Numbered from the stretch's first letter, positions 17,298 through 26,560 are shown. The stretch is DNA of 64,000 nt from an uncultured Flavobacterium sp. (GCF_951805225.1 NZ_OX638201.1:3472001-3536000); one strand, 5' to 3'. Notes: generated from the letters alone by a model not told the origin. Numbers and translations: made by a program.

Positions 17298-18372
17298 TGC
17301 GTAGTAAGTAAACCGCCAGAATTCCAAAAACTATATTCGGGAACCAAACGGCAAATAAAGGTGAGAATGTAGATTTTTCGGCAAGAGTACCGAATATTTT
17401 ATCGAAGAATACGAAAGAAAACGCAATTGCAATTCCAATAGCCAGATTCGTTCCCATACCACCACGACGTTTCATCGACGAAACTGCCACCGCAATAATA
17501 GTCAAAATAAAAGCGGAAACCGGCACACTATATTTCTTATAAAGTACAACTAAATAAGTATTAATATTTCCGGAACCTCTTTTTCTTTCTTTTTCAATAA
17601 AATCAATTAATTTTCCAAGCGGAAGCGTTTCTGCAATATAAACTACAGGAGTTAGATCTGCTAATTCAAATTTAAAAGACACCTTTTTTTCCGGTACCTT
17701 TTCAATTACATCATTCAAATCCCCTAACGTTCTTTTTGTATAATCGTACAGAATATATGTTTTAGCTTTCGGATCCCATTTAATACGACTTGCCGTAATT
17801 TTATACGTCAATTGATCTTTTTCAAAATGCTCTAACGAAAAATTAAAAGCAGTTTTAGACTCTTCGTTAAAACTATTTACAAAAATAAAATCGTTATCAT
17901 TAATTTGTCTGTACACATTTGTATTATTCCCCATCATCTCTGCTTTTCCACCACCTTTTAGATACGTATATCTAAAATTATTAAAGCCTTCGCTGGCAGC
18001 AGGAACAATAAAAAATCCCATCAAAAGCACAAAAACTGATACGATAGAAGCACCAATAATGTACGGCCTTAAGAAACGTGTAAAAGAAATTCCAGAACTC
18101 AAAATTGCAATAATCTCCGTGTTATTTGCCAGTTTTGAGGTAAACCAAATTACTGATAAAAACAGAAAAATTGGGAATAATGAATTCGCAAAATAAATCG
18201 TAAAGTTGTAATAATAGATTGCGATTTCAGTAAACGGAATCTTATTTTCCAGCATTTTATTAACCTTCTCAGAGACATCAATTACAATCCCAATTGGAAT
18301 AAATAATAATATCATTACCGAAAAAGTCGCTAAATATCTTTTTAAAATATACTTATCTATTATCGTCAGCAT
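17284..18372 (-). CDS. LptF/LptG family permease
   Basis: The ATG at 18372 (MLTIIDKYILKRYLATF) is the usual family start; an upstream extension to 18405 adds only polar residues. The 362-residue protein has six predicted helices in the YjgP/YjgQ layout: three N-terminal, a large periplasmic jelly-roll domain (about residues 125-270), and three C-terminal. It is part of the LPS export ABC transporter that feeds the LptC-LptA bridge. Bacteroidota usually carry two such permeases at separate loci. I cannot say which of LptF or LptG this is. Confidence 0.9.
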   Translation of the reverse strand: MLTIIDKYILKRYLATFSVMILLFIPIGIVIDVSEKVNKMLENKIPFTEIAIYYYNFTIYFANSLFPIFLFLSVIWFTSKLANNTEIIAILSSGISFTRFLRPYIIGASIVSVFVLLMGFFIVPAASEGFNNFRYTYLKGGGKAEMMGNNTNVYRQINDNDFIFVNSFNEESKTAFNFSLEHFEKDQLTYKITASRIKWDPKAKTYILYDYTKRTLGDLNDVIEKVPEKKVSFKFELADLTPVVYIAETLPLGKLIDFIEKERKRGSGNINTYLVVLYKKYSVPVSAFILTIIAVAVSSMKRRGGMGTNLAIGIAIAFSFVFFDKIFGTLAEKSTFSPLFAVWFPNIVFGILAVYLLRNAKR

Positions 18373-18397
18373 ATATTTTTTTGTTTGTTTTGTTTCA

Positions 18398-18441
18398 GGT
18401 TTCAAGTTTCAGGTTCTGCAGCGAACTTGAAACTTAAAACC
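18398..18441. repeat. Imperfect inverted repeat of the GGTTTCAAGTTTC type
   Basis: Arms of 19 bases (18398-18416 and 18423-18441) pair at 17 positions around a six-base loop. The unit sequence (caggtttc) is the one tandemly repeated at 40615. It lies between the tgt and lptF/G-type genes, which run in the same direction, and has no obvious terminator T-tract. Confidence 0.6.
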
Positions 18442-18460
18442 TCAAACTTGAAACTATATT

Positions 18461-19591
18461 TTAAAGTCTTTGACTCATATTTTTAACCATCATTTCTTTC
18501 CATGGTCTAAAATCTCCTGCTAAGATATGTTTTCTGGCTTCACGAACCAACCACATATAAAAACCAAGGTTATGAATCGTAGCAATTTGTTTTCCTAAAT
18601 ATTCATTAGCAGCAAATAAATGACGCAAATAAGCTTTTGTATATTCAGTATCTACAAAAGTATGTCCCATTTCGTCAATTGGAGAAAAATCAGCTTCCCA
18701 CTTTTTATTCTTGATATTAATTGTTCCGTTTGCCGTAAACAACATACCATTTCTGGCATTACGAGTTGGCATAACACAATCGAACATATCAATACCTAAC
18801 GCAATATTTTCCAAAATATTAATAGGAGTTCCAACACCCATTAAATATCTTGGTTTATCTTCCGGCAAAATTTCGCAAACAACCTCAGTCATTGCATACA
18901 TTTCTTCAGCAGGTTCCCCTACAGACAAACCACCAATAGCGTTACCTTGTTGTCCTGAATTTGCAATATATTCAGCTGATTGTTGACGCAAATCTTTATA
19001 AGTACTTCCCTGAACAATCGGGAAAAACGTTTGCTCATATCCATATTTATAAGGCACTTTGTCCAAATGATTGATGCAACGATCCAACCAACGGTGAGTC
19101 ATATGCATCGAGCGTTGTGCGTATCTGTAATCACAAGGATAAGGCGTACATTCATCAAAAGCCATGATAATATCAGCTCCAATCGTACGCTGAATTTCCA
19201 TTACACTTTCTGGTGAAAAAAAGTGATATGAACCATCAATATGAGATTTAAACTTCACTCCTTCCTCCTTAATTTTTCTATTATTCGAAAGAGAATAAAC
19301 CTGATAACCACCAGAATCAGTCAAAATATTACGATCCCAATTCATGAATTTATGCAATCCACCGGCTTTTTCAAGAATTTCAGTCTGCGGACGTAAATAT
19401 AAATGGTATGTATTTCCCAGAATAATATCCGGATTAATATCTTGCTTTAGCTCACGTTGGTGAACACCTTTTACAGAAGCAACCGTTCCAACAGGCATAA
19501 AAATAGGCGTTTCGATTACGCCGTGATCTGTAGTAATACTTCCCGCTCTAGCTTTAGATTGCGGATCTTTTTGTAATAAATCAAACTTCAT
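18461..19591 (-). CDS. tgt: tRNA-guanine transglycosylase, zinc-site residues missing
   Basis: The protein has 376 residues. Conserved catalytic blocks are present: LTDSGGYQVYSL, GGLSVGEP and CVMPTRNARNG. It exchanges guanine-34 for a queuine precursor in tRNAs with GUN anticodons. The zinc loop, CxCxxC in the E. coli enzyme, reads DEMGHTFVDTEY here, so all three cysteines are absent, while the fourth ligand His in TIHNL remains. Other Bacteroidota seem to share this, and the rest of the protein is intact, so it is probably active without a canonical Zn site. It is upstream of the LptF/G-type gene on the same strand. Confidence 0.95.
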   Translation of the reverse strand: MKFDLLQKDPQSKARAGSITTDHGVIETPIFMPVGTVASVKGVHQRELKQDINPDIILGNTYHLYLRPQTEILEKAGGLHKFMNWDRNILTDSGGYQVYSLSNNRKIKEEGVKFKSHIDGSYHFFSPESVMEIQRTIGADIIMAFDECTPYPCDYRYAQRSMHMTHRWLDRCINHLDKVPYKYGYEQTFFPIVQGSTYKDLRQQSAEYIANSGQQGNAIGGLSVGEPAEEMYAMTEVVCEILPEDKPRYLMGVGTPINILENIALGIDMFDCVMPTRNARNGMLFTANGTINIKNKKWEADFSPIDEMGHTFVDTEYTKAYLRHLFAANEYLGKQIATIHNLGFYMWLVREARKHILAGDFRPWKEMMVKNMSQRL

Positions 19592-19724
19592 CTGTTTCTT
19601 TTTTCAGTCGGCAAAGATAAGCTAATTTCAGGGAAAATAAATTAGATAATTCGACAATGAGATAATTAGATAATGAAACACTATTACAGCCATAAAACTA
19701 AGGTTAGAATTTGAAATTTAATAA

Positions 19725-19821
19725 TTTGGGCGTTTTCGCCGCGGCGAACGGGCTATCCGCTGCAAGTCCTCGCACTTCCTTCGTCAGGCTGTGGGCTATC
19801 CGCTTCTATCCCTAACGCAAA
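19725..19821. repeat. GGGCGTT...CCCTAACGC intergenic repeat, copy 1
   Basis: The element begins TTTGGGCGTT and ends CCTAACGCAAA, giving near-complementary ends, with an internal GC-rich segment (GGGCTATCCGCTGCAAGTCC). It is strikingly GC-rich against its AT-rich surroundings. It fills most of the 333-bp gap between the divergent tgt and deacetylase genes. A second copy is at 38540. It looks like a non-autonomous, MITE-like element. Confidence 0.7.
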
Positions 19822-19924
19822 AAAAGACGTGACAGTTCCAAGAGAAATTTCTAAATTTGAATAAACGTTATTGTCAGGCTGAGCGAAGTCGAAGCCCGCG
19901 TGCCAATAACACAAACAAAATAAA

Positions 19925-20785
19925 ATGAACTTAGCTCAAAAACTTGGATATCCAGAAAACACCAAACTATTAATCATTCATGCCGACGATGCCGGATTAT
20001 CACATTCCGAAAATCAAGCTACAATAAAAGCGCTCCAAAACGGATCTGTAAACTCCTATAGTATAATGGTTCCGTGCGCATGGTTTTTTGAAATGGCAAC
20101 ATTCGCCAAAAACAATCCAAATTATGATTGCGGAATCCATCTAACGCTAACTTGTGAATGGGAAAATTATAAATTTGGACCAATTCTTCCAATTACCGAA
20201 GTTTCAAGTTTAGTCGACAAAAACGGTTATTTTTATAAAACCCGAGCAGATTTTAAAAACAACGCAAAACCATCCGAAATAAAAAAAGAACTTACAGCGC
20301 AAATCGAAAAAGCATTACAATTCGGAATCCAACCTACACATTTGGATTCGCATATGTGCAGCGTTGGCGTTACTCCAGAAATTTTAGAAATATACAAAGA
20401 ACTCGGAAAAACCTATAATCTGCCAGTTTTCATAAACAAACAATTTGTAGAATCTATTAGTTTATCTGACGAAAAATATGATTTCGAAAACACACTTGTA
20501 GCCGACAATCTTCTAATTGGATATTTCAGCGATTTCGAAAAAGGAGAACTAAAAGATTCATACAAAAAAGCTTTAGAAAACACAAAACCAGGATTCAACG
20601 TCTTTTTGCTTCATCCCGCATTCGATGATTTTGAAACGCAGGGAATAACTATAAATCATCCAAATTTTGGTTCAGAATGGCGCCAGATTGATTTCGATTT
20701 TTTTACAAGTGAAGAATGTAAATTACAACTTCAGAAAAATAATATTCAATTAATAACATGGAGAGAAATTCAGGGAATTAGATAA
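19925..20785 (+). CDS. YdjC/ChbG-family carbohydrate deacetylase
   Basis: The protein has 286 residues with no signal peptide. YdjC-family motifs are clear: LIIHADDAGLSHSEN (metal-binding Asp pair), CGIHLTLTCEWE, and THLDSHMCSVG with the two metal-binding His. The family removes acetyl groups from N-acetylated oligosaccharides such as chitobiose derivatives. The substrate here is not known because no sugar-use genes adjoin it. Monocistronic. Confidence 0.9.
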   Translation: MNLAQKLGYPENTKLLIIHADDAGLSHSENQATIKALQNGSVNSYSIMVPCAWFFEMATFAKNNPNYDCGIHLTLTCEWENYKFGPILPITEVSSLVDKNGYFYKTRADFKNNAKPSEIKKELTAQIEKALQFGIQPTHLDSHMCSVGVTPEILEIYKELGKTYNLPVFINKQFVESISLSDEKYDFENTLVADNLLIGYFSDFEKGELKDSYKKALENTKPGFNVFLLHPAFDDFETQGITINHPNFGSEWRQIDFDFFTSEECKLQLQKNNIQLITWREIQGIR

Positions 20786-20948
20786 TTTGTCAATTAGAAA
20801 ATGAGATAATGATTCAGAAAAACTGAAAATTGAAACTTCATAAATCACTTTTTTAGAATGTGAATACTAAAACTTTGTAAATTAAATCTATAACATTCTG
20901 AATTCGATAATTTCATAACTTTAATATCCAATTAAAAAAGTAGAAATC

Positions 20949-21248
20949 ATGATAAATTCAGAAGACAACAATCCTATAAAAGAAGATCAAATCGAAAGAA
21001 ATCTGGAAAATTTAGATTATCCGGCAAGCGAAGATATTTACAATCACGAAAACAAACAGGAAAACATTGATCTCGAAGAAATTTCAACTGACGAAACCAT
21101 CATTCCTAAAGATCATGAATGGAAACAAAACAGCGATAAACTTGGAAATGATTTAGACATTCCGGGTTCTGAACTTGATGACGAGGAAGAAGAAATTGGT
21201 TCCGAAGACGAAGAAAATAACTTCTATAGTGAAGGCGACACAGAATAA
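20949..21248 (+). CDS. Small, highly acidic hypothetical protein
   Basis: This 99-residue protein is dominated by Glu, Asp and Asn, with a run of acidic residues near the C-terminus (DDEEEEIGSEDEE). It has no signal peptide or membrane segment and is probably disordered. A terminator follows directly, supporting its status as a real transcription unit. Function unknown. Confidence 0.72.
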   Translation: MINSEDNNPIKEDQIERNLENLDYPASEDIYNHENKQENIDLEEISTDETIIPKDHEWKQNSDKLGNDLDIPGSELDDEEEEIGSEDEENNFYSEGDTE

Positions 21249-21270
21249 TCTTTTCAAAACAATTAAAAAT

Positions 21271-21300
21271 CAAAGTCCCAATTGGGTCTTTTTTATTTTA
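21271..21300 (+). terminator. Terminator after the acidic protein gene
   Basis: A short AAGTCCCAATTGGGTCTT hairpin followed by a T-rich run lies about 23 bases after the stop at 21248. Confidence 0.6.
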
Positions 21301-21432
21301 AATAATCATCAAAAATAGAGTACAATAAAGATACTACGTTCAAATAATCAAAGTCAATATCCATTTTTTTTGGATATCCGAAAAAAAACCGCCGCAATTT
21401 AACAAATACGCCAAACTAAAGCGAAAAATCAT

Positions 21433-21463
21433 TTGTCTCCCCGCAAAATAACGATTACTTTTG
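21433..21463 (+). promoter_or_regulatory. Promoter of the transketolase genes
   Basis: TTG at 21433, then 20 bases, then TACTTTTG at 21456-21463, fits the Bacteroidota TTG-N(17-23)-TAnnTTTG consensus. It is 25 bases upstream of the ATG at 21489. Confidence 0.65.
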
Positions 21464-21488
21464 CGTCAGTTTAACTTTTACATATAAA

Positions 21489-22337
21489 ATGAAGCCTAAC
21501 ACACAACAATTAAGCGATTTAACTATCCAAGTAAGAAGAGATATTCTTCGAATGGTACATGCTGTCAACTCAGGTCACCCAGGTGGTTCACTAGGTTGTA
21601 CTGAATTTTTGGTAACTCTATACCAAAATATTATGGAGCGTAAAGAAGGTTTTGATATGAACGGAATTGGAGAAGATCTTTTCTTCCTTTCAAACGGACA
21701 TATTTCTCCTGTATTTTATAGCGTATTAGCACGTAGTGGTTATTTCCCTGTTTCAGAACTTGCAACTTTCAGATTATTAAACTCACGTTTACAAGGACAT
21801 CCAACAACTCATGAAGGATTACCTGGAGTTCGTATTGCTTCTGGTTCATTAGGACAAGGTTTATCTGTAGCTCTTGGAGCAGCTCAGGCTAAAAAATTAA
21901 ATGGAGATAATCATATCATTTATAGTTTACACGGAGACGGTGAATTACAAGAAGGTCAAAACTGGGAAGCTATCATGTATGCTTCTGCAAAAAAAGTAGA
22001 CAATATTATCTCGACTATTGACCTTAACGGAAAACAAATCGACGGTACAACTGACGAAGTTTTACCAATGGGAAGTATCCGTGCTAAATTTGAAGCTTTT
22101 GACTGGGACGTTCTTGAAATTAAAGAAGGTAACAATATCGATGCTATTCTTGCAGGTTTAAATGATGCAAAATCAAGAACAGGTAAAGGTAAACCAGTTT
22201 GTATTTTACTACATACTGAAATGGGTAATGGTGTAGATTTCATGATGCACACTCATGCTTGGCATGGTAAAGCACCAAACAACGACCAGTTGGCAAGTGC
22301 TTTAGCTCAAAACATCTCAACTTTAGCAGACTATTAA
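21489..22337 (+). CDS. Transketolase, N-terminal (TPP-binding) subunit
   Basis: This 282-residue protein is the first half of a split transketolase. It has SGHPGGSLGCTEFLV near the start and the thiamine-diphosphate motif GDGELQEGQNWEA with DLNGKQIDG downstream. With the next gene it moves two-carbon units between sugar phosphates in the pentose phosphate pathway. Both halves have proper starts and stops and conserved ends, so this is the normal two-gene form and not a frameshift. Confidence 0.94.
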   Translation: MKPNTQQLSDLTIQVRRDILRMVHAVNSGHPGGSLGCTEFLVTLYQNIMERKEGFDMNGIGEDLFFLSNGHISPVFYSVLARSGYFPVSELATFRLLNSRLQGHPTTHEGLPGVRIASGSLGQGLSVALGAAQAKKLNGDNHIIYSLHGDGELQEGQNWEAIMYASAKKVDNIISTIDLNGKQIDGTTDEVLPMGSIRAKFEAFDWDVLEIKEGNNIDAILAGLNDAKSRTGKGKPVCILLHTEMGNGVDFMMHTHAWHGKAPNNDQLASALAQNISTLADY

Positions 22338-22414
22338 AAAGCGCTCAGTCTCAGTGTCAGTTTTCAACTTAGAAACTTAGCCACTTAGAACCTCAGCATC
22401 TCAAAAAATAAACA

Positions 22415-23368
22415 ATGAAAAAATACGAAAATACAGGAAGTAAAGATACTCGTTCGGGTTTTGGAGCGGGAATGACTGAATTAGGTCAAAAAAATGAAAA
22501 TGTAGTTGCACTTTGTGCTGATTTAATTGGATCATTAAAATTTGATGATTTCAAGAAAAATCACCCAGAGCGTTTTTTCCAAATTGGAATCGCAGAAGCT
22601 AACATGATTGGTATTGCTGCAGGTTTAACTATCGGAGGAAAAATTCCTTTTACAGGAACTTTCGCTAACTTTTCTACAGGAAGAGTTTATGATCAAATTC
22701 GTCAATCAGTTGCTTATTCTGATAAAAACGTAAAAATATGTGCTTCTCACGCTGGTTTAACACTTGGTGAAGATGGAGCTACACACCAAATCTTAGAAGA
22801 TATTGGATTAATGAAAATGTTGCCGGGAATGACTGTAATCAACACTTGTGATTACAACCAAACTAAAGCTGCAACTTTAGCATTAGCAGATCACCATGGT
22901 CCTGCTTATTTACGTTTTGGACGTCCGGTTGTACCTAACTTCACTCCTGCTGACGAGCCTTTCGTAATTGGAAAAGCAATTTTATTAAACGAAGGATCTG
23001 ATGTTACAATTGTAGCTACAGGTCACTTAGTTTGGGAAGCTCTTATTGCTGCTGAAGCATTAGAGGCAAAAGGAATTTCTGCTGAAGTAATCAACATTCA
23101 TACTATTAAACCACTTGACGAAGAAGCTATTCTAAAATCATTGGCTAAAACTAAATGTGTTGTAACTGCAGAAGAACACAATATTCTTGGAGGTCTTGGA
23201 GAAAGCATTTCAAGAGTATTAGCTTTAAATACTCCAGCTCCTCAAGAGTTTGTTGCTGTAAACGATAGTTTTGGTGAATCTGGAACTCCAGAGCAATTAA
23301 TGGATAAATACAAATTAAACAATCAAGCAATTGTTGAAGCTGTAGAAAGAGTTATCAAAAGAAAATAA
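22415..23368 (+). CDS. Transketolase, C-terminal subunit
   Basis: The protein has 317 residues. The pyrimidine-binding domain has IGIAEANMIGIAAGL (catalytic Glu) and FTGTFANFSTGRVYDQIR. The C-terminal transketolase domain has DVTIVATGHLVWEAL and a late GGLGESI. It lies 77 bases after the N-terminal subunit gene and works with it as a heterotetramer-type enzyme. A terminator follows. Confidence 0.94.
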   Translation: MKKYENTGSKDTRSGFGAGMTELGQKNENVVALCADLIGSLKFDDFKKNHPERFFQIGIAEANMIGIAAGLTIGGKIPFTGTFANFSTGRVYDQIRQSVAYSDKNVKICASHAGLTLGEDGATHQILEDIGLMKMLPGMTVINTCDYNQTKAATLALADHHGPAYLRFGRPVVPNFTPADEPFVIGKAILLNEGSDVTIVATGHLVWEALIAAEALEAKGISAEVINIHTIKPLDEEAILKSLAKTKCVVTAEEHNILGGLGESISRVLALNTPAPQEFVAVNDSFGESGTPEQLMDKYKLNNQAIVEAVERVIKRK

Positions 23369-23393
23369 TTTTTAAGATTTTCTTACTTTATAC

Positions 23394-23428
23394 AAAACCT
23401 CGAAAAGCGATTTTCGAGGTTTTTTTTA
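23394..23428 (+). terminator. Terminator after the transketolase genes
   Basis: An ACCTCGAAAA/TTTTCGAGGT stem with a short GCGA-type loop is followed by eight Ts, about 25 bases after the stop at 23368. Confidence 0.85.
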
Positions 23429-23521
23429 TTACCACAACTGACCTTCTAAAGAATTAAAACCTCAACACAAAAGGAAACATCTTTAATCAAATAAAAAGCC
23501 GACTTTTTAATTTTTAGACAT

Positions 23522-23555
23522 AAAAAAACCTCGAAAGTGATTTCGAGGTTTTTTC
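23522..23555 (-). terminator. Terminator after the FKBP lipoprotein gene
   Basis: An AACCTCGAAA/TTTCGAGGTT stem with A and T tracts on both sides lies 18 bases beyond the stop of the minus-strand gene at 23573. Its sequence is nearly the same as the terminator at 23394, so the two could also pair with each other. Confidence 0.8.
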
Positions 23556-23572
23556 TATACTAAACGTAAGAT

Positions 23573-24724
23573 TTATTTCTTTTGATAAGGATATGTTTTA
23601 TCCAAATGAATTCTTACTCTTGGATTAACTTTATAATCATCATCTACAAATTTTCTTGGATTATCAATAGATTCTGCTTTATTAGGATCTGTAAGTTCAC
23701 CTGTAGGTCTTCTAGGAATACCAAAAGTTTCAGACTCATTTACATTTGGTGTTGCCGGATTATCTAAAGTTGGATCCCAAGGATAAACTAAACTCGTTCC
23801 GGTAACTGGAGCACCAATTGGTTTTGTAATTTCAAATCTTGTTGAATATCCATCACCATCATCATCTAAATCCAAGTAATCAGGAATTCCATCACCATCT
23901 GTATCATAATCTTGTTTATAACTATCAGGAGGACTTGGAAATCTTGCTGTATCTCTCAAATCATAAAGATAACCATCATGATTAAGATCTTCTAAATAAT
24001 CAGGAACACCGTCTCCAACTGTCAGCGCGCTACCATTTGAAACAGTAAATTCATGATCCAATCTTTGAAGATCAAATAATTTAAAACTAAACACTAAAGG
24101 AGAATAAGCCGGTATATTTGTTTGAGGGCTTCCAAAATATCCTAAACCTGATGGCAAAAACATAACACCAGCACCAAAATCTTTATAAGTCACCGTACCG
24201 TTATCAGAAGTCGTTGAAGTACCAGTTTTAAATTGTGGAAAAATTTCTCCCCAACCGTCTATAACAGGATTATTTACATAAACGTATAATTCAAAACTTC
24301 TTCCTATATCATAAGAAGTATCAAAAACAGTCCCATCTAACAAACTCCCCACATATGCCGCATTTACACGATCAGTATTACATGGCGATTTCCCTTTTCC
24401 CTCATTTAAAATTAAATAATAAACATTATAATTAACACCGCGACTGTAAACAGGCCTAGTTGTTAATAAATAATCCTTTTGGTCCTTAATAGAAATCTGC
24501 GTTCCATTAGCTGGAATTTTTTCAATAGTAATATCAAAATTAGCAGTGACTTCTTTAATATAATGGGTCTTTAAATACTTTTCAATAGAATCATTATCAG
24601 CTTTATACTGAGTACCATAATCTCTTAAAGGAACTGTCTCCGTATTATCATCATCTTTTTTAGAGCAAGAAACCAAAGAAATACCCGCAAGCAATAAAAT
24701 AAAATAATATTTAAATTTATTCAT
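23573..24724 (-). CDS. FKBP-type peptidyl-prolyl isomerase lipoprotein with calcium-binding-like repeats
   Basis: The protein has 383 residues. The signal peptide ends at Cys20 or so (SLVSCSKKDDD). The acidic residues after Cys resemble the Flavobacterium lipoprotein export signal, suggesting surface exposure. A central FKBP-like domain (about residues 100-235; VNAAYVGSLLDGTVFDTS, VMFLPSGLGYFG, PLVFSFKLFDL) is followed by DxDxDGxxDxxD repeats (DTDGDGIPDYLDLDDDGDG), as in thrombospondin type 3 modules that bind Ca2+. Several residues of the FKBP active site are not obvious, so isomerase activity is uncertain. It is transcribed alone. Confidence 0.85.
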   Translation of the reverse strand: MNKFKYYFILLLAGISLVSCSKKDDDNTETVPLRDYGTQYKADNDSIEKYLKTHYIKEVTANFDITIEKIPANGTQISIKDQKDYLLTTRPVYSRGVNYNVYYLILNEGKGKSPCNTDRVNAAYVGSLLDGTVFDTSYDIGRSFELYVYVNNPVIDGWGEIFPQFKTGTSTTSDNGTVTYKDFGAGVMFLPSGLGYFGSPQTNIPAYSPLVFSFKLFDLQRLDHEFTVSNGSALTVGDGVPDYLEDLNHDGYLYDLRDTARFPSPPDSYKQDYDTDGDGIPDYLDLDDDGDGYSTRFEITKPIGAPVTGTSLVYPWDPTLDNPATPNVNESETFGIPRRPTGELTDPNKAESIDNPRKFVDDDYKVNPRVRIHLDKTYPYQKK

Positions 24725-24803
24725 TATTGTTAATTTTTTAAGTGCGCAAGATACAATATTGATTTATTTTTGTAAAGAATTTAACTTTGATTTTAGAAAA
24801 ATT

Positions 24804-25193
24804 ATGAGAATAGACAAATACTTATGGTGCGTGCGCTATTACAAGACTAGAAACATGGTAACTGAAGCGTGCAAAAAAAACCATATTACTGTAAATGGGC
24901 AGGTTGCCAAGCCTTCTAAAGAAGTTTTCCCAACGGATAAAATTACTTTTAGAAAAGACCAGATTACACAAATTATTACTGTACTCGATATTCCTGAAAG
25001 TCGTGTTGGAGCAAAACTTGTTGATATATATAGAAAAAATGAAACGCCTGCCGAAGCATATGCACATTTAGAACTATTAAAACTTTCTAAAGAGCATTAT
25101 CGCAAAAGCGGAACCGGAAGACCTACCAAAAAAGACCGAAGAGATATTGACGAATATGGTAACGAAATTTTCGACGAGGACGAAACGGAATAA
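24804..25193 (+). CDS. S4-domain RNA-binding protein, Hsp15 (HslR) family
   Basis: I chose the ATG at 24804 (MRIDKYLWCVRYYKTRN), the start used across the family; the frame opens at 24759. The 129-residue protein has the S4 domain at residues 1-70 (KNHITVNGQVAKPSKEV) and a basic then acidic tail (RPTKKDRRDIDEYGNEIFDEDE). The Hsp15 family binds stalled 50S subunits carrying peptidyl-tRNA. The close relation to Hsp15 is family knowledge; the role in this organism is inferred. Confidence 0.87.
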   Translation: MRIDKYLWCVRYYKTRNMVTEACKKNHITVNGQVAKPSKEVFPTDKITFRKDQITQIITVLDIPESRVGAKLVDIYRKNETPAEAYAHLELLKLSKEHYRKSGTGRPTKKDRRDIDEYGNEIFDEDETE

Positions 25194-25309
25194 TTTCTAA
25201 TTTTTTAAATCCTAAAAAGAATATTACTCAAATTCCAAATTCCCACAACCTCAACATTGGAAATTGGAATTTGAAATCCTAAATTTGTACTTTAGCAAAA
25301 AAATAAATC

Positions 25310-25810
25310 ATGAGCAAAAACATCATTTTAACCAATCAGGAAATCGAACACAAAATAAAACGTATTGCATACCAAATTTACGAAACGTTTGTAGACGAAG
25401 AAGAAATTGTGATCGCCGGAATCGCTTCTAATGGATCTGTTTTTGCCCAAAAAATTGCTACAGCATTAAGCAACATCTCAACACTTAAGGTATCACTTTG
25501 TGAAGTTAAAGTGGATAAACAAAATCCGCAATTACCAATACAAACATCTTTGACAGCTTCAGAGTATGAAAACAAAGGATTGGTTCTTGTTGATGATGTC
25601 TTAAATTCAGGCACAACCTTGATTTATGCTGTTCGTCATTTCTTAGACGTTCCGCTTAAGAAATTCAAAACAGCAGTGCTTGTTGATAGAAACCATAAAA
25701 AATACCCTGTAAAAGCCGATTTTAAGGGTATTTCATTATCTACATCTCTACTTGAGCATGTTCAGGTTGTTTTTGACGAGAATGGCGATGATTATGCCTT
25801 CTTAAGCTAA
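25310..25810 (+). CDS. Phosphoribosyltransferase (PyrR-like)
   Basis: The protein has 166 residues. It has a type I PRTase fold with the PRPP loop VLVDDVLNSGTTLIYAV near residue 95. Relatives are called PyrR or uracil phosphoribosyltransferase. No pyrimidine genes adjoin, so whether it acts as an enzyme or as a regulator of RNA is unknown. Its 3' end overlaps the convergent aroK gene by nine bases. Confidence 0.85.
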   Translation: MSKNIILTNQEIEHKIKRIAYQIYETFVDEEEIVIAGIASNGSVFAQKIATALSNISTLKVSLCEVKVDKQNPQLPIQTSLTASEYENKGLVLVDDVLNSGTTLIYAVRHFLDVPLKKFKTAVLVDRNHKKYPVKADFKGISLSTSLLEHVQVVFDENGDDYAFLS

Positions 25811-26320
25811 GATCTCTAAAATATCATCGACAGTTTCTTCGACAGTTTTATTATCGACTGTAACTTTATGTTGCGCATGATTGTAATAAAAGCTTCTGTC
25901 GAACAAATGTTTTGCGATAAACTCTTTCATTTCCTCTTCATTCATATCAGCAATTAGCGGACGCTTACTCTTGTTATGCACCAATCTATTATATAAAGTC
26001 TCTATCGAAGCCTTTAAATATACAGAAGTAACATCATCACTTTTTAATAATTCATGATTATTGGCATAACATGGCGTTCCTCCACCAAGACCAATTATAC
26101 TATTTTCTGAAGATTGAAGTAATTCCAAAAACATTTTATGCTCTAATTTTCGAAAATATATCTCTCCATGTTGTTCGAAAATCTCATTTATTGATAAATT
26201 TTCTCTTTTTTCGATACATTTATCTAAATCCAGAAACGGAATATTTGTAGATTTTGAAAGATTTTGAGCGATGGTTGACTTTCCGCACCCCATATATCCT
26301 AATAATATAATCTTTTTCAT
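25802..26320 (-). CDS. aroK: Shikimate kinase
   Basis: The protein has 172 residues, the normal length. It has Walker A LLGYMGCGKSTIAQNL, the shikimate-binding Asp in FLDLDKCIE, Arg in YFRKLEHK, and GLGGGTPC. The lid region is near NKSKRPLIAD. It phosphorylates shikimate in aromatic amino acid synthesis. It is monocistronic and convergent with the phosphoribosyltransferase gene. Confidence 0.96.
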   Translation of the reverse strand: MKKIILLGYMGCGKSTIAQNLSKSTNIPFLDLDKCIEKRENLSINEIFEQHGEIYFRKLEHKMFLELLQSSENSIIGLGGGTPCYANNHELLKSDDVTSVYLKASIETLYNRLVHNKSKRPLIADMNEEEMKEFIAKHLFDRSFYYNHAQHKVTVDNKTVEETVDDILEILA

Positions 26321-26391
26321 TTTAATAAGAACCTATAAATTAAGGCGTTGTAAATTTTGATTAAAAAAACACAAATTTAAAACAAAATTGC

Positions 26392-26423
26392 TTGCAAATA
26401 TCAAAAATAACTCCTTATATTTG
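26392..26423 (+). promoter_or_regulatory. Promoter of the first tRNA block
   Basis: TTG at 26392, then 21 bases, then TATATTTG at 26416-26423. It lies 25 bases before the first tRNA-Lys. The stretch from here to the tRNA is repeated upstream of the second block (29655). Confidence 0.75.
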
Positions 26424-26447
26424 CACCCGCATTCAAGGAAAGAATAT

Positions 26448-26520
26448 GACTCGATAGCTCAGTTGGTAGAGCACATCACTTTTAATGATGGGGTCCTGGG
26501 TTCGAGCCCCAGTCGGGTCA
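26448..26520 (+). tRNA. tRNA-Lys (TTT)
   Basis: A 73-base cloverleaf: acceptor GACTCGA pairs with TCGGGTC, with discriminator A. The anticodon loop CTTTTAA reads TTT, and the T-arm is GGGTTCGAGCCCC. It is nearly identical to the three other tRNA-Lys genes here. CCA is not encoded. Confidence 0.97.
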
Positions 26521-26560
26521 CAAATTTTGTGATTTAACAAATACTTTTCTTGATAGCAAT

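Noticed and set aside
21489..23368. Transketolase broken by a frameshift into two frames
   Set aside because: The two halves have proper starts, stops and a 77-base spacer, and they match the known two-subunit transketolases.
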